A stretch of 64,000 bases of DNA from Mya arenaria (GCF_026914265.1 NC_069125.1:8411117-8475116); one strand, 5' to 3'. Shown: positions 12,475 through 24,721, counted from the stretch's first letter. Made by a program: numbers and translations. Notes: a model not told the origin generated them from the letters alone.

Positions 12475-13624
12475 TGGGCTAGTTTTCTGTGTGTCTGGTT
12501 GTTCGCATCATTGTGTGTAGTGTTGTTTGTCTCGTTTTGTGTCAAGTTGTGTGTCTCGTTGTTTGTCTTTCTGTGTTTCTCGCTGTGCGCATAATATTGC
12601 GTAGTATTGTGTGTCTCGCTGTGTGTCTCGTTGTTGAGTTCGTTATGTGTTTCGGTTTGTTGTCTCGCTGTGAGTCTTGTTGTATGTCTGAGATTACGCA
12701 ATTTCGTGCATAGTTTAGTTTGTCATGTTGTTTGTCTCTTTGTGTGTCTTGATGTGCGTCTCGTTTTGCCATCAGTGTGCGTAGTGTTGTTTGTAATGCT
12801 TTGTGTTTCGCTGTGTTTCTCGCTATGCGCATCATTGTGTGAAGTATTGCGTGTAACGATTAGCGCATCGTTGTGCGTATTGCTGTGTGGCTGAATGTTC
12901 GCATCATGGTATCGTAGTGTTGTGTATCTGGTTGTGTGTTTTGATGTGTGTCTCTTTGCGTGTCTCGTTGTGTTTCGCGCGGTGCACATCATTGTACGTA
13001 TTGTTGTGTGCCGCGTTGTGTGTCTTGATGTGTGTCTCCTTGCGTGTCTCGTTTTGCGCATCATTGTGCGTAGTATATTGTGTCTCGTTGTTTTTCTCGT
13101 TGTGTATCTCGCTATGCGCATTATGGTGTGCAGTGTTGTTTGTCTCTTGGTGTGTCTTCCGTGTTTCTCGTTGTGTGTTGTGTTGTGTTTATCGTTGTGC
13201 GCATCATTGTGCGAATTATTGTGTGTTTCGCTGTGTGTCTCACTGTGTGTCTCGATTTGTGTCTTGTTGTGTGCCTTGGTTATTGTGCAGAGTGTTGCAT
13301 GCCACGTAGTTTGTCTGATTGCGTGTCTTGCCGTGTGTTTCGTTTCGCGCATCATTATGCGTAGTGTTGTTTGTCGTGTTGTATGTCTGGTTTTGCGAAG
13401 CATTGTGCGTAGTGTTGATTGTCTGGTTTTGCGAAGCATTATGCGTAGTGTTGTTTGTTTCGTTGATTGTCTCGTTCTGCGAAGCATTATGCGTAGTGTT
13501 GTTTGTCTCGTTGATTGTCTCGTTCTGCGAAGCATTATACGTAGTGTTGTCTGTCTCGTTGTATGTCTCGTTCTGCGAAGCATTATGCGTAGTGTTGTCT
13601 GTCTCGTTGTATGTCTCGTTCTGC
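12475..13624 (+). repeat. TG-rich degenerate array (12-bp base, 48-bp units at 3' end)
   Basis: Degenerate repetition of a 12-base theme close to 'tgtctcgttgtg', interspersed with 'cgcatcattgtgcgtagtgt'. From about 13430 to 13624 the array is regular, with 48-bp units of the 'gttctgcgaagcattatgcg' type. Unit lengths are multiples of three and lack stops in several frames, which creates long open frames on both strands (up to 402 and 347 codons) of V/C/L/S-rich or T/R/H-rich composition. These are treated as repeat artefacts. Confidence 0.93.
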
Positions 13625-13635
13625 GAAGCAGAACG
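13617..13635. repeat. Perfect palindrome where the two arrays meet
   Basis: CGTTCTGC-GAA-GCAGAACG: 8-base arms with a 3-base spacer. The left arm is part of the 48-bp unit and the right arm starts the 24-bp CA-rich array. G/T richness moves from the plus to the minus strand at this point. Confidence 0.9.
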
Positions 13636-14098
13636 TCAATACGTATACACATCAGAACGTCAATAAATATACACATCAGAACGTCAATACACATACACAT
13701 CAGAACGTCAAAAAATATACACATCAGAACGTCAATACACATACACATCAGAACGTCAATACACATTCACATCATAACGTCAATACACATCAGAACGTCA
13801 ATACACATACACATCAGAACGTCAATACACATACACAACAGAACGTCAATACACATACACATCAGTACGTCAATACAAATACACATCAGAACGTCAATAC
13901 ACATGCACATCAGAACGTCAATACACATACACATCAGAACGTCAATACACATCAGAAAGTCAATACACATTCACATCAGAATGTCAATAAACATACACAT
14001 CAGAACGTCAATACACATACACATCAGAACGTCAATACACATGCACAACAGAACGTCAATACACATACACATCAGAACGTCAATACACATCAGAACGG
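13630..14098 (-). repeat. 24-bp minisatellite (about 20 units) abutting the SDR gene
   Basis: Head-to-tail units close to 'gaacgtcaatacacat' plus 'acacatca' (24 bp), with several shorter units lacking one internal block. Units are highly similar. Read on the minus strand each contains 'cgttctgatgtg', which includes TGA. The last unit contains the stop codon of the dehydrogenase gene. The period is a multiple of three, so a plus-strand frame of N-V-N-T-H type runs through it; no known protein family is indicated. Confidence 0.97.
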
Positions 14099-16728
14099 CA
14101 TAACTCTTCCACTAAAATGGTACAACTTTCCAGTATAATCCTCGCTCTGAAAGGTTGCCATTAGGTCTAGGAGTTTTTTCGCCATCTCGTCAGTTTCCAT
14201 GGTAGCCCTTGTTCCTCCCATGTCTGTCTTCAGCCATCCTGGGTGAACTGCCGCAACAAGAATGTTGTCTTTCTTCAAATCGACACTCAGGTTCTTTGTT
14301 ATCATATTCAGAGCTGCCTAGAGAAATAAATCATGTATGGCTAACTGTTTCATGCTATTTTATTGATGTTACAGTATGTTTCAAGATCAATACTCATTAA
14401 GTCTTAAATTCAATCCAGAACATATAAAATGTATGATAAAATATTAGTTCTTTTCTGAAAGATTCTTTATAATGTGTGAAAGTCACTACTGCGAAAATGT
14501 TGTTTTATTCCTTATCTTTTGTATAATGCAAGGAAATATGAAAACATACCCATTTAAAAAAAATAAATGTGTACTCTTCCTTTAATATGTAAAAATCATT
14601 CTCGTACAACAGAGTGATGATGCTATGTGTATGTTAGATTTATCAGTATCACACCTCTGATAACAAGAATGGTGAATATGTAATAAATTGGAATAAAAAT
14701 TATCTTTGAACTTTACTAATTTCATTGGCTTCATTGATTTTTACCTTTGATGTTCTGTAGGGATAACCTCCACCGGTGTCGTTCTCAGTTATGGAGGCCA
14801 CACCAGTACTGATGTTTATTATTGCTGCGTTTGTAACAGACAGAGAGCCTCCGTGTGACGCCGCAGACCGAAGCAACGGAAGGAAAGCCTACAATTTTGA
14901 ACAACAATCAAACTCAATTAAGTAATTTGCATTAATCTAAAAGCATAGTTTCATGTTAATCCATTTTTTTTTATAAAAAAATATTGTTCATTAGTTTTAA
15001 ATCAAAGCTAATTTAACGAATTTCATTTAAGGATGTCTATGAATATCATTCTTGTTTTTCTGCATTTTGATAACGATAGTATTCAAACATTTTTAACCAT
15101 TTTGAGCCAAGTGCATCTTATCCCTGGTTGGCAAATATATTAAGTTAACAATCAAAGCCTACTGATATTCTTGATAAGCGAAAGCAACAACTTCTTACCT
15201 TTGAAACCATTAATGGACCAACCGCATTTATTCTAAAGTTGTCGATCATCGATTCTTGGTTGACTTTCTCTAGATTGTCGCCACTGGCAACAGCAGCATT
15301 ATTAAGAAGAATATTCAGTCCTTGACCTTCACCAAGTTTTCCTTGGACAACCTTGACTGTTTCTTGAAGTTTACTCGTGTCATTTAGATCTAAAAATAAT
15401 CAATGCATGCATATGGTTTTTTTTTATCAATATTTGTTTTCCACTGGGAAACAAGAACAAACATAAATACTCCAAACATCTTAAGCGTTACAGTTTAATC
15501 ACATTTCTTTAGACCAAATTGCTGTGAATGTCATTAAAAATATCGGATCACTTACAAAATCATAAATAAAAAAGAACACAAGATACGCCAAAGCAAAAAG
15601 ATTATGCTTTGCTTGAGACTGTTCGAGAAATTGGGACTAGTATGATAATTGGAATCGCTAAATAGATCTTACCTATTAAGATCACTGTCAAGTTTTTGTG
15701 AATTTTCTGTAGATCCTGTAAAGCCTATGAAAATAAAAAGTAAAACACATTCATTTAAACCATCTTAAATTTTATATAAATCATATGAGTATTTTAATTC
15801 TCAATACTTTTTAACATTTTTACAGATTGTGTTACGGAGAAACGAACATTGCTGTATAACTGAGGAAGGTTTGAGCGTTGTAAATGCTTCATCTTTTGTT
15901 CTTTTTATCCAACAAATGTTTCAAAGATCGTTCGTCTATTTACAAATTATAAATTTAAATACGCATTCAATTCACACATTTAAACTTTAAACAGGGAAAG
16001 AAATTTTAAATTTAAATGATAAAAATGACACTCCTTTAAGCATTTTACATCCTGGTTTAATGACAAATCATCTTAATCATCGATTATAACCACAGACACG
16101 GATTCGGTGTAAAATATAAGAACGTTATTTTATAGGAGAGGTTTTGAAATATTACAATTAAGAATATAAACTAAAACATATATACCGATTTTATCTGAAT
16201 TTGCTCGTTTGATACTTTGTCGGCGGTTTGATTAAAACGAGTCTTAAATTGTGCGACCCGCAAGAGTTAATTATTGCATAATGCCATTGAATTCATTGTT
16301 AAACGACGACGTCTGTATGGTTGCTATGACTAAAAGATATTCTTCGTTCATTACAAAACATGGCAATTTTATGTCGCCCCCCCCCCCCCGCCAACAACGA
16401 TGAATGCTTTTAAGATGATATTATTTTTGTTCTAGTTATTGTTCTGTGTTTCAACTGATGTTGCAATAATTACGAACCAAGGAGACTATGAAATATGCTT
16501 TCAAGATATACACTACTTAAACGAGTTACAATGTAGGCAAAATATTTCACAGTTGTATTAATAAGATCAATTATTTTGATAATTACAAATTATTACCTCT
16601 GCTTTGTCTGGATTTCTGCATCCTGCAAACACGTGTTTTGGAGAGTTAGGAAGGGACAGAAACTGTTTCACGAACTCCAGTCCCAGACCTCGGTTAGCTC
16701 CAGTCACAAGTACACTGTTCACCTCCAT
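14090..16728 (-). CDS. Short-chain dehydrogenase/reductase, C-factor/sniffer-like, five exons
   Basis: Predicted cytosolic NAD(P)(H)-dependent oxidoreductase of the classical SDR fold; substrate unknown. Coding exons on the minus strand are 16728-16597, 15724-15673, 15389-15199, 14888-14745 and 14317-14090. All four introns have GT-AG borders, phases agree, and the sum is 747 bp (248 residues plus stop), a normal length for this family. Visible motifs: cofactor glycine motif TGANRGLG (residues 9-16), Asp62 in the position before the dinucleotide pocket closes, NNAA (91-94, usually NNAG), and the catalytic set Asn116, Ser152, Tyr169 and Lys173 (YxxxK), then PGW (199-201). There is no signal peptide or membrane segment. 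The base run before the ATG (TTTGTTCTTAG then A-ATG) resembles a splice acceptor, so an upstream non-coding exon is possible. The stop codon lies in the adjoining minisatellite. Closest relatives are probably C-factor/sniffer-type carbonyl reductases (inference). Confidence 0.92.
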
Positions 16729-19700
16729 TCTAAGAACAAACGCTACTTAACACTTCTATAACACTTGCAATTTAAACCGCAATGCTTCTTTATCTAATGT
16801 TACAGTTTCCGACCAATATTTTTCATTCCTGCATCTTTCTTTTCATGCGTTATTGTCTCACTTAAATTATCCTTAATGTTTTTTTTTCTGAAAAGATGTA
16901 ACAATTCACGTGATTTTCCTCAATTCGCAAAAAGAGCGTATCACCTGTTTCGATTTTGTAAATTTAAAATGTTATTTGCATTGTTAAACTCAATGGTTTT
17001 ATGTCGACACCTCTGGTAAAGCAGTAGTAGTTCTATGTTTGTGATTTGATACAGTAATCACACTAACCCTCAGGTCTGTCCTTATTCATGCACTAGAATA
17101 CAAATACTACATTTGAACACTTATACAATGGACTGAAGTTAAGCATGAATACGACGCGGCTTGATCTTATTCGACGCGGAAGTTTTTATCAACTTCATAA
17201 ATTTAACTATAAGGAAATTGCTTATTTAAAGGTAAAGTCTCTAATTTCGGCGTAATTCACAATCCTGTAAATTTTGTTTTCTTTTTTAAACGCATTCCGT
17301 TTGTTTTGTAGTTAACCAATTCAGGAAAAAGGTTCGGAAATGTTAAAAAGTAATTGTAATTAAATATAGTTAATATATTATTAAGTGTTATTGTTTTGAC
17401 ATTTACACATATTTGATGTCGCATCCAATATGTCATAAGCTTAATACGATAAATGTTCAGTTTTGAAGCTTGTTTTTATTTCATTTATAGTTAATTTTAC
17501 CCTCTTTAACGATTTTTTAGATTGTTTTTAGAAAAGGTTTGCAATATAATTTGACTTTTGTGGCAATCAAGGTTAATTTAACTGTAAGGGCATCTATATC
17601 GGGTTAAACAGCAACTGAATACTGTTTTAAATTATCTAGAATATGTGGGATTGATGTTTTTTGTGACAGACAGTAGAGTAGAGAGAAGGTGATAAGACAG
17701 GAAAGAGGGATTTATGACGGAAGAACGAGGTAAAGAGAGAGTTTATCGAAGGAAGAGAGACAGTAGCAAATGAAGGGTGGGTGGAGGGGGGTATTGATCG
17801 ATGATAAAAAAGATTGATAGAGAAAACAGGCGGCTGAACATTTCTCATTACTTTGGTAATCACATCCACGGTTGAGAAAAAACAAGCACCGACAGTTCCC
17901 GTAAAAAAATCCAAGTTTAGTAACCCATATTGTTCGATAAGTGTTCACATTTTAATGGCAGATTTCTATATCTCTTTCCGCTGAATTAATTGTGTAGATG
18001 CTAACAGTGGTGCGCCAAAACACTACGTTATATAAAAAACTTAGTTTTGAGTTTAGTTCCAGAATAATAATTGATAACAAATGTGTTTTTTGTCATATTA
18101 AAGGGATTTAGTCATAATTTCCTTACTTCAGTTTCCTTTCAGCACTTATTTTATATTTATATTTTATTTACTGAAACGCGATTTGTTCAAATTTAAATAT
18201 TTTGAAAAAAAAAAGAAATGTTAAAACTGATGTACCATATTGGTCAGTAAATATAAAACGGATCCTTTAATGATGATTGAGTATACCGCAACTCTTAAGG
18301 CGTTTTTTTATTAAATGGTAAGATTGTTAAACTTTGATACTTTTACGACACATCGTTTATCACACACTGCCATGAAGATATGGTTGTGAGGTTGTTTTTT
18401 ATTGTAATTTAAAAAGCAGTTACTTGTCGAAATACTCCATTAGTGAAATGGTATTTTTTTTGAAAATGACATAGTTGATCCCAACAGAAACCTACTCCGT
18501 AAAAAGCTAGACAATTTAGTTACGAGAACTCACAAAAGTTTACAGGTACCTCCGCATTTATTTTTTACACCACTATTAAAGAAAATAAACATGAACATAA
18601 TTTATGGTCTGATCTTTTTGCCCAAAATGTTCATTGCTATAATATGACTATCTGATATAACGATTATACATTTAATTTTCAATTGGTACATATGATTTCA
18701 ACCTTTAACTTTTTACAATTTTAATGTTTTTAACATTTGATGAAGAAAGGTTGAATAACATATGATTTGCGAAACAAATTAAAACTAATCAGTGCAATAA
18801 GATAAAAAAATCCGCGCTCATTGGTCGTTAATAAAAAGTGAAATGAAGAAATAAAATAGGTCAATAGGTTTTACGAAGCGATGCCTATTAATTTCTCATA
18901 CAGTCTCCGGCTAAAGGGAATGAAAGAATATCTCTATATTTAATATCAACATTTTGACTGTGACGAAAGCTATTAAGGCGAAAACAGCGCTTTCAGAAGT
19001 AATACCAATCATACAGAATGTACATTAAATCTCGGATATGAGTCTCATGAAACTGATAATGGAGAACATTTATATCTCATTGTGTTGATGACCTCGGTCA
19101 ATCTTATAATGTTGCATATTTTTTTATATAATGTAATATTTCATATTTTACAAGCTAAAGTAGGCCCTTATAGGACATATTGTGCATAATGGTGCTCAAA
19201 CACGGCGGGGGGCCTAATTGCTGTATTTTTCGTGGTGTCGCATGTTCGCGGCGAAATAGCGAGATTTTCTAGGCTTGTTCGCAAGGCGATATCAGAGCCG
19301 TGCAGCTATTTATCTTTTGGACGACGAAAATAATCGCATGTAAATGAAGTGTTTTAGCAAGAATACTTGCAATTATTGAAGTATATCGCTATATTCGTGA
19401 TTTGTTTCAAACCATTCCGATATATGCAATATGCAATAAACTGCTTGGCAAAAATGCGACAATGCGAACATGCACCAAGCAGCGGGGAGGAAAAGTGAAA
19501 ATAAGAAAAGTGGTTCGGCGATAGTGTGACAGTGCGAACATGCGCGGCAATATCTTTTCACATTTTCGCCCTGTCTCTTGTTGCATGTTCGCCTCGCATT
19601 TTCACACTGGCGGCGAAAGGGTGAAAATGCAAAAACACGAAGTGGCAGAATTCAGCCATCACCGGGGGAAAAGGTTGATTTCTATACAACTTCACTGAAC

Positions 19701-20267
19701 AAGGACTCGGAAATGTTAAATCGGCGCATTTTTCATCCAAACTTGTGCAGCGTTCTTAATATTTCGTCCACAACGGTCAAAGCTACATTCAACGGTCAAA
19801 AAGGCCAATCGAAGGTTGATAAATGAATTTGTTAATTTGTTGATAAATATGCTTGAAAAGAAATCAGGGCAAACACATATTTCATACAAACGAGAATAAC
19901 ATACTAAGTACATGTGTTATATGTCTGCAATGTTTTCCCACCATTAAAAGAGAATGGGCAATAGTATGACCACGTACATATTTTGTCTAGAAATAGTTCG
20001 TGTTATAGTGGTATATGAAACTTATAAATAATAAGACCATGTGTTGATATGTTAGCAAAAGGAGATTAGAGTTAATCATATAAAAGCCGCCGATCAGACA
20101 AGATAATTTTCGCGGACTTGTAAATTATGAAGTCATATAAACGTTATATAAATCTGACAACCAACTGATACAGTTTTGACTATCTGTCGCTTTCTTTGAT
20201 GTATAAATGATTTTAGATAAAAATAAAATAAACCATTACAAAAGCGTAAACAATGATCTTGATTCTT
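16729..20267. other. Intergenic, A+T-rich; no gene seen
   Basis: This is the upstream side of the dehydrogenase gene. There is a C run at about 16378-16390 inside its first intron boundary region and otherwise A+T-rich DNA. No exon is supported. The only organised part is the GCATGTTCGC-rich stretch at 19190-19640, listed separately. Confidence 0.4.
19190..19640. repeat. G+C-richer stretch with repeated GCATGTTCGC motif
   Basis: GCATGTTCGC occurs near 19238 and 19583, and its reverse complement GCGAACATGC near 19463 and 19531. The surrounding blocks (gcgaaa, cggcgaa, gtgaaaatg) also recur in both orientations. It looks like the remains of an inverted-repeat element richer in G+C than its surroundings. 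No ends or target duplication could be fixed. Confidence 0.45.
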
Positions 20268-20647
20268 ATATCAAAGTGACACTCTTATTCAAAATCAATA
20301 AATACACATATATAACAAACAATCATTTTGACTGTTAAACCTTTAACTACTTACTAAATAATGCATTTAGGGAAAATATCAATTACCGATAACAAGATTG
20401 TACCCGTGTATTTAGTAGCAGAAAACGCAAATATATTAAATGATTGGTGAATGCTAAAAGATTTACTGTGATCAACTATCGTCATATAAGGTAGAAATAC
20501 CGTGTTTTATGCACATTTCATTCGAATTAAACCGGTATTCTTCATAAGAACTATTGTTCTTGGCATTTATTCATCCTTTTTGGTATATTAAAGCAATTGT
20601 ATTACTTGTGGTAAATTTATTTGGGAGTAAGAGTGCATCTTTAATTT
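20268..20647 (+). repeat. Dispersed repeat A, copy 1
   Basis: It aligns along its length with 28428-28810 in the same orientation. Shared blocks include 'aaacctttaacta', 'aaataatgcattta', 'gataacaagatt', 'ccgtgtattta', 'taaggtagaaatac' and 'tcataagaac'. By eye roughly three quarters of bases match. Non-coding. Confidence 0.75.
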
Positions 20648-21184
20648 TTCTACAAGAGTGTGATGTACAACGTGTCAAAGACGGGCAAATTGTCTAGTAC
20701 TTATAGCAAAATGCACAGAAACTGATTCGTTCACAATCGCTTACTTTCTAGTATTATATTTATATGTGCTCTTTACAGTAATGGAAAATGTTCCTATTAA
20801 TATTCAGATAATAAAGCGAAGTGTTTCTCTTTTTTTAAAGGTTTTACGTAAAACATGATTTGGTGAGGTGATTTTGAAGGTCGATGCATTTTGTGATTTA
20901 TAAATACATTCGGTATGTTTAAGTTGGAAGCAAACATTGCATTTGAAGTTTGAAAACTGCAGTCTAGGTTTGATTCAAACGGCTTATCGCCAACCGCACA
21001 GTCAAAGAGCCCACTAGCAGAGGCCTCAGTATTCTATATTTACGTTCCACTGAGCTAACTTTGATAATACAAGGCAGGAAACCACAAAATGATAAGCTTT
21101 TAGCATGTTCAATTCTTATATTTTTTGGCAGTGAGATTATTAAGTTGGATAAACAAATTAATGTCAAAACGTGTTTGGGATCTG

Positions 21185-21410
21185 GTCAAAATACGTCGAT
21201 CAGGCGACCCCACTCAGTTCGTTAACCAAAAAGGAGCTCTTGGAATCCAGGATGTTTAAAGACAAAAGTACTTGCCTGGGGTAGTATCATAGCAGGCAAT
21301 AGTTTCCGTGACGAGCAGTAGTGAGATAGCGCCCGTGAGCATGCATCTTGCGGTTTACGGACTATACGGTGTGACCTTACCTTTTTGCATTTGTTCTATA
21401 TTCTTGTTTC
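21185..21410. repeat. Dispersed repeat B, copy 1
   Basis: Diverged relative of 32895-33150 and 51675-51990, recognised by 'gcaggcaatagtttccgtg' (compare 'caggcaaaggtttccgtgtc'), 'gagcagta.gtgagat' and the following 'cccttttgac'. Family unknown. Confidence 0.5.
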
Positions 21411-22660
21411 CTTTCCTCGAACACCCTTTTGACTTATTTAATTTATTAAATGCACAAATGAATGAATGATTGATCCGTGTTTGTGAGAACATTAATTCGA
21501 AAAGCAGTATATATGTTTAGCATGTGTTGTCATTTTGTTACATTTTTTTTCATCTCTACTCATTTGTTCTTTTGGGATCGCCATAGCTGTCAATAGGGCG
21601 GCATACACCGAAAGTGTTCGCTCTCTCATTTTTTTTTTTTTAATCCGACCCTAACACTTAAGTTTTAGCAACACAATGCTAAATTTTATAAACAAGCTTA
21701 TAAATTCGCTTAAGTTATTTATTGCCCTTTAATTATCAGAATTTAACCAAATTGATATGTTCCAGTCCCTAAATGGATCATTTTCTAACCAATCATTACT
21801 GACATTGGTTACAATGTTTATGTCCATACTTTCCTGCAGGAATTCGATAATTATTTAATACTTTAGTATTTCGAGATTTTGTTCCCTATAAAGGTCAAAC
21901 AGATGACAAAATTTACATTATCTTCTCTTTAAGATGCCATTTGACATCCTTGCCCAAAATATTCTATGCGTTATCAGCAATATTAATTTCATTGAATTGT
22001 ATGTAATTTATTACCTTGAACTAATGGCTTTGACGCCCGCATTTTGTGCCGCAGTTCTGCGCTCTTGTTTGTTTTTCTGCATGAAGTCTTCAATCTTGTC
22101 TCTGATGTAAAATTCGGTTATAGTTTCAGTTTGTGTTCAATAGAAATGCTGATTCCCATGGGCATTTTTCAATCTTTGATTACTCCATTTGTAGGGCTGT
22201 TAGCGATACGTACATACTACAGAAATGATTGTATAACAAGTTTTTGTCTAGAAGCTTCTACTTTCTGCTAGGTAATACATCGTTTAAAATAATGAAATAT
22301 TCTAATTGAATTCACATCAACATCAATCTAAGTACTTCGTTTGAGCTTCTGTTATTTAGAACCTCTCATAAAGTAATGAACAGTTCCAAATGACTGTACA
22401 TAAACGTCGATCAAACCTTAGTTTTTCGTTCTTCATTTCAGAATGATATACTGTTAAATTAAAAGTACGCATATTATCAATACATTTGGTATGTCGTTAT
22501 TTGTTGTTAAATTATCTGGCGGAACTAGAGCCATGTTTTTGTAAGGCGTTAAGTACGGATTTCCTTATATACCATCAGTCTTTCCGGAATGAGCACATTT
22601 AGCTGTGATTGATTATGTGACATTAACTGACGTACAGAATAAACAAGATGGAAGAGATCC
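21411..22660. repeat. Dispersed repeat block related to 4740-5900
   Basis: Second copy of the block described at 4740-5900, more diverged. It has a T run near 21630-21642 and a decayed coding-like core at about 21985-22080 on the minus strand. Confidence 0.55.
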
Positions 22661-24029
22661 TAGAAAAGGTGAAGAGTTATAGCAACGAATGTTTGTGTGA
22701 TAATGTTTACTTCCGAATATAGATGAAACACAATATACCAACCAGTTTGGTATGAGTGTAAACATTATTTTAGCCAATCTACTCCATTTTGCAGAGCGTT
22801 TTATATAATCGTTTATTTTAAAGACATAAAACATTCGCTGGTCACGGAAACATACGAATTTAAAAGCATGTTTATATTGTTTTCATATTTCCTTCATGTC
22901 TATCATCTTGAATCCACTTATTTGCGTAGATGACAAATTCTTGCATAGAAAGCTCTTTGGCGGCATTTCAATATAAATGCATGTACACTGAAAGGAATTA
23001 TTTCTTGATGACTGATTATACTTGTAAAACATGACTATGTAAACGCAAACACGGAACTGATGACCGTTTATCAATAAATAGAAAGCTTTTCCTAGAGTCA
23101 GATACAGCATCACGAACGTCCAACGGCACTTAACTTCTTCTGCTTCTTCTTTGAGTTTGTAAATAAGGATAGAGTCACAGTAGCTTTATGCTGTATTACG
23201 CCGTTTAGGGGCTCTTGAATGATGATATCGTACCTTTGATGTGTAGGCATTGTTGCTCGGGCTGGATTTGTTCGTTGGCAGCTGATGTCTGTATCTTTTC
23301 GTTGAGAACTGGAAGTCACTTTAGAATTTGTTTAACTTAATGCTCTTAATGCTCTATCGTCTTCAAGTTGATACCGGCTTCGATTACCCTTGTTATCCTC
23401 AGTGTAGTGAATACAATGAAAACGACAGGGGCAATCCAAGTCATCAAATATTCAAAAATAAACCCTGTTTGGTGCATACTTCAAGGGCCAAAATACAATA
23501 TACACAAACATATTAACACCATAAACACAAATACAAACACTACAATCCGACCACACACTCATCAAACATACTTTACCAGTACATAATGGGATGATCGCCT
23601 TGGGACGGTTAATGAAACAAGAGTTCACTGGAACCTGTTAACTCTAGTTAGCATGGTCATACTCTCACACTTGTCCAACATTTATCAACAAGACATATAT
23701 ATACACTTAAATAATACATTAATCATTGCTAAATCATTTCAGAAGTCTACATAACTGCATAATGTTGCATAATGATATTCTAAATATCACTTTAAGGTGT
23801 AAGCGTGTTTTTTCACAATTTAATTTCCAATTTGTTGATAAATATCAAGGGAACAATGTTACTTCTAATGTATGGTTTCCGGACTTGGCCTTAGTGGGAA
23901 CCGACTGGCTTCGTGTTGCAACTTCGTACGTGCGCTCCCAATAAAAGGGTTGAACATAAATCAATTCATTTAATATTTTGCAACCTTTTTCAATCCAAGA
24001 TACAAAGAGAGTTCGCCATATGCGTGCAC
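22661..24029. other. Non-coding, no feature resolved
   Basis: A+T-rich; short open frames only. Parts may belong to the long dispersed repeat but could not be matched confidently. Confidence 0.35.
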
Positions 24030-24137
24030 TATTGTATTTCTGTGATCATCGCTGTCAGCAAATCACTTACCTAAGCTTTTCCCACTAAAAGCTTTCAACG
24101 CAGATGTTTCGAAATTTAAATTTATTATTTCCAATAA

Positions 24138-24716
24138 CACGGCCTCTAAACGCCAGCTCCACCACTTTACGGTGGTGCAAAGAAAAAGAGCTTTGGTGGT
24201 GGAGCTGTGTCCGAGCTGTGTCCGATGTTTACATGAACAAACGTGAGTATGGTTTATATTTTATTTGATTATTTCATTTAAGGGACATATTTCGAAAACC
24301 GAGAACCGTGTAAAAACATTTCTACTATAGGCTGTGTTCCGGCATAGGAACTATATATAACAGTTATGTTTGCATGCGTGAGAATGTTCTTACGGGTTGT
24401 GTAAGCACCGAAGTGTACATGCTATGCAATCAGATCTCAAAATATGCACAAGTCCGAATCGGGAGAAAAGCTCCTGGCACCACAGTTTGCACAATATTGA
24501 AACGAAATAGTAACCAGCCTGCAGTAGAAATGTTCTTACACGGTACCACTTTTTCCGATTTTCGAAATATGTCCCTTAATGAAATAATCAAATAAAATAG
24601 GAATCATACTCACGTTTGTTCATGTAAACATAGGGCACAGCTCCACCACGGAAGTGTCGACAGCTCTTTTTCTTTGCACCATCGTAAAGTGGTGGAGCTG
24701 GCGTTTAGAGGCCGTG
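24138..24716. mobile_element. 579-bp foldback element with long inverted arms
   Basis: The arms are about 190 bp each (24138-24333 and 24526-24716), starting CACGGCCTCTAAACGCCAGC. The outermost 60 bases are nearly perfect and inner parts have indels. Direct repeats AATAA flank it at 24133-24137 and 24717-24721. The paralogous region at 52515-52640 has the flanking sequences ('tttcaacgcagatgttt' and 'cttgaaatccaatt') without this element, supporting a genuine insertion. CAC ends with a 5-bp duplication are compatible with Transib-type mobilisation, but the target is not G+C-rich, so class is open. There is no transposase. Confidence 0.82.
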
Positions 24717-24721
24717 AATAA

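Noticed and set aside
12723..13766. 347-codon minus-strand open frame (Thr/Arg/His-rich)
   Set aside because: Same arrays read backwards; a repeat artefact.
13630..14098. CRISPR array
   Set aside because: The units are contiguous with no unique spacers, the genome is eukaryotic and no cas genes are present. It is a minisatellite.
12895..14103. 402-codon plus-strand open frame
   Set aside because: It lies entirely in two tandem arrays whose units are multiples of three. Composition is low-complexity, frames are open on both strands, and there is no known domain.
24374..24595. 73-codon frame in the foldback element
   Set aside because: Part of it is inverted-repeat arm sequence and there is no homology to a transposase.
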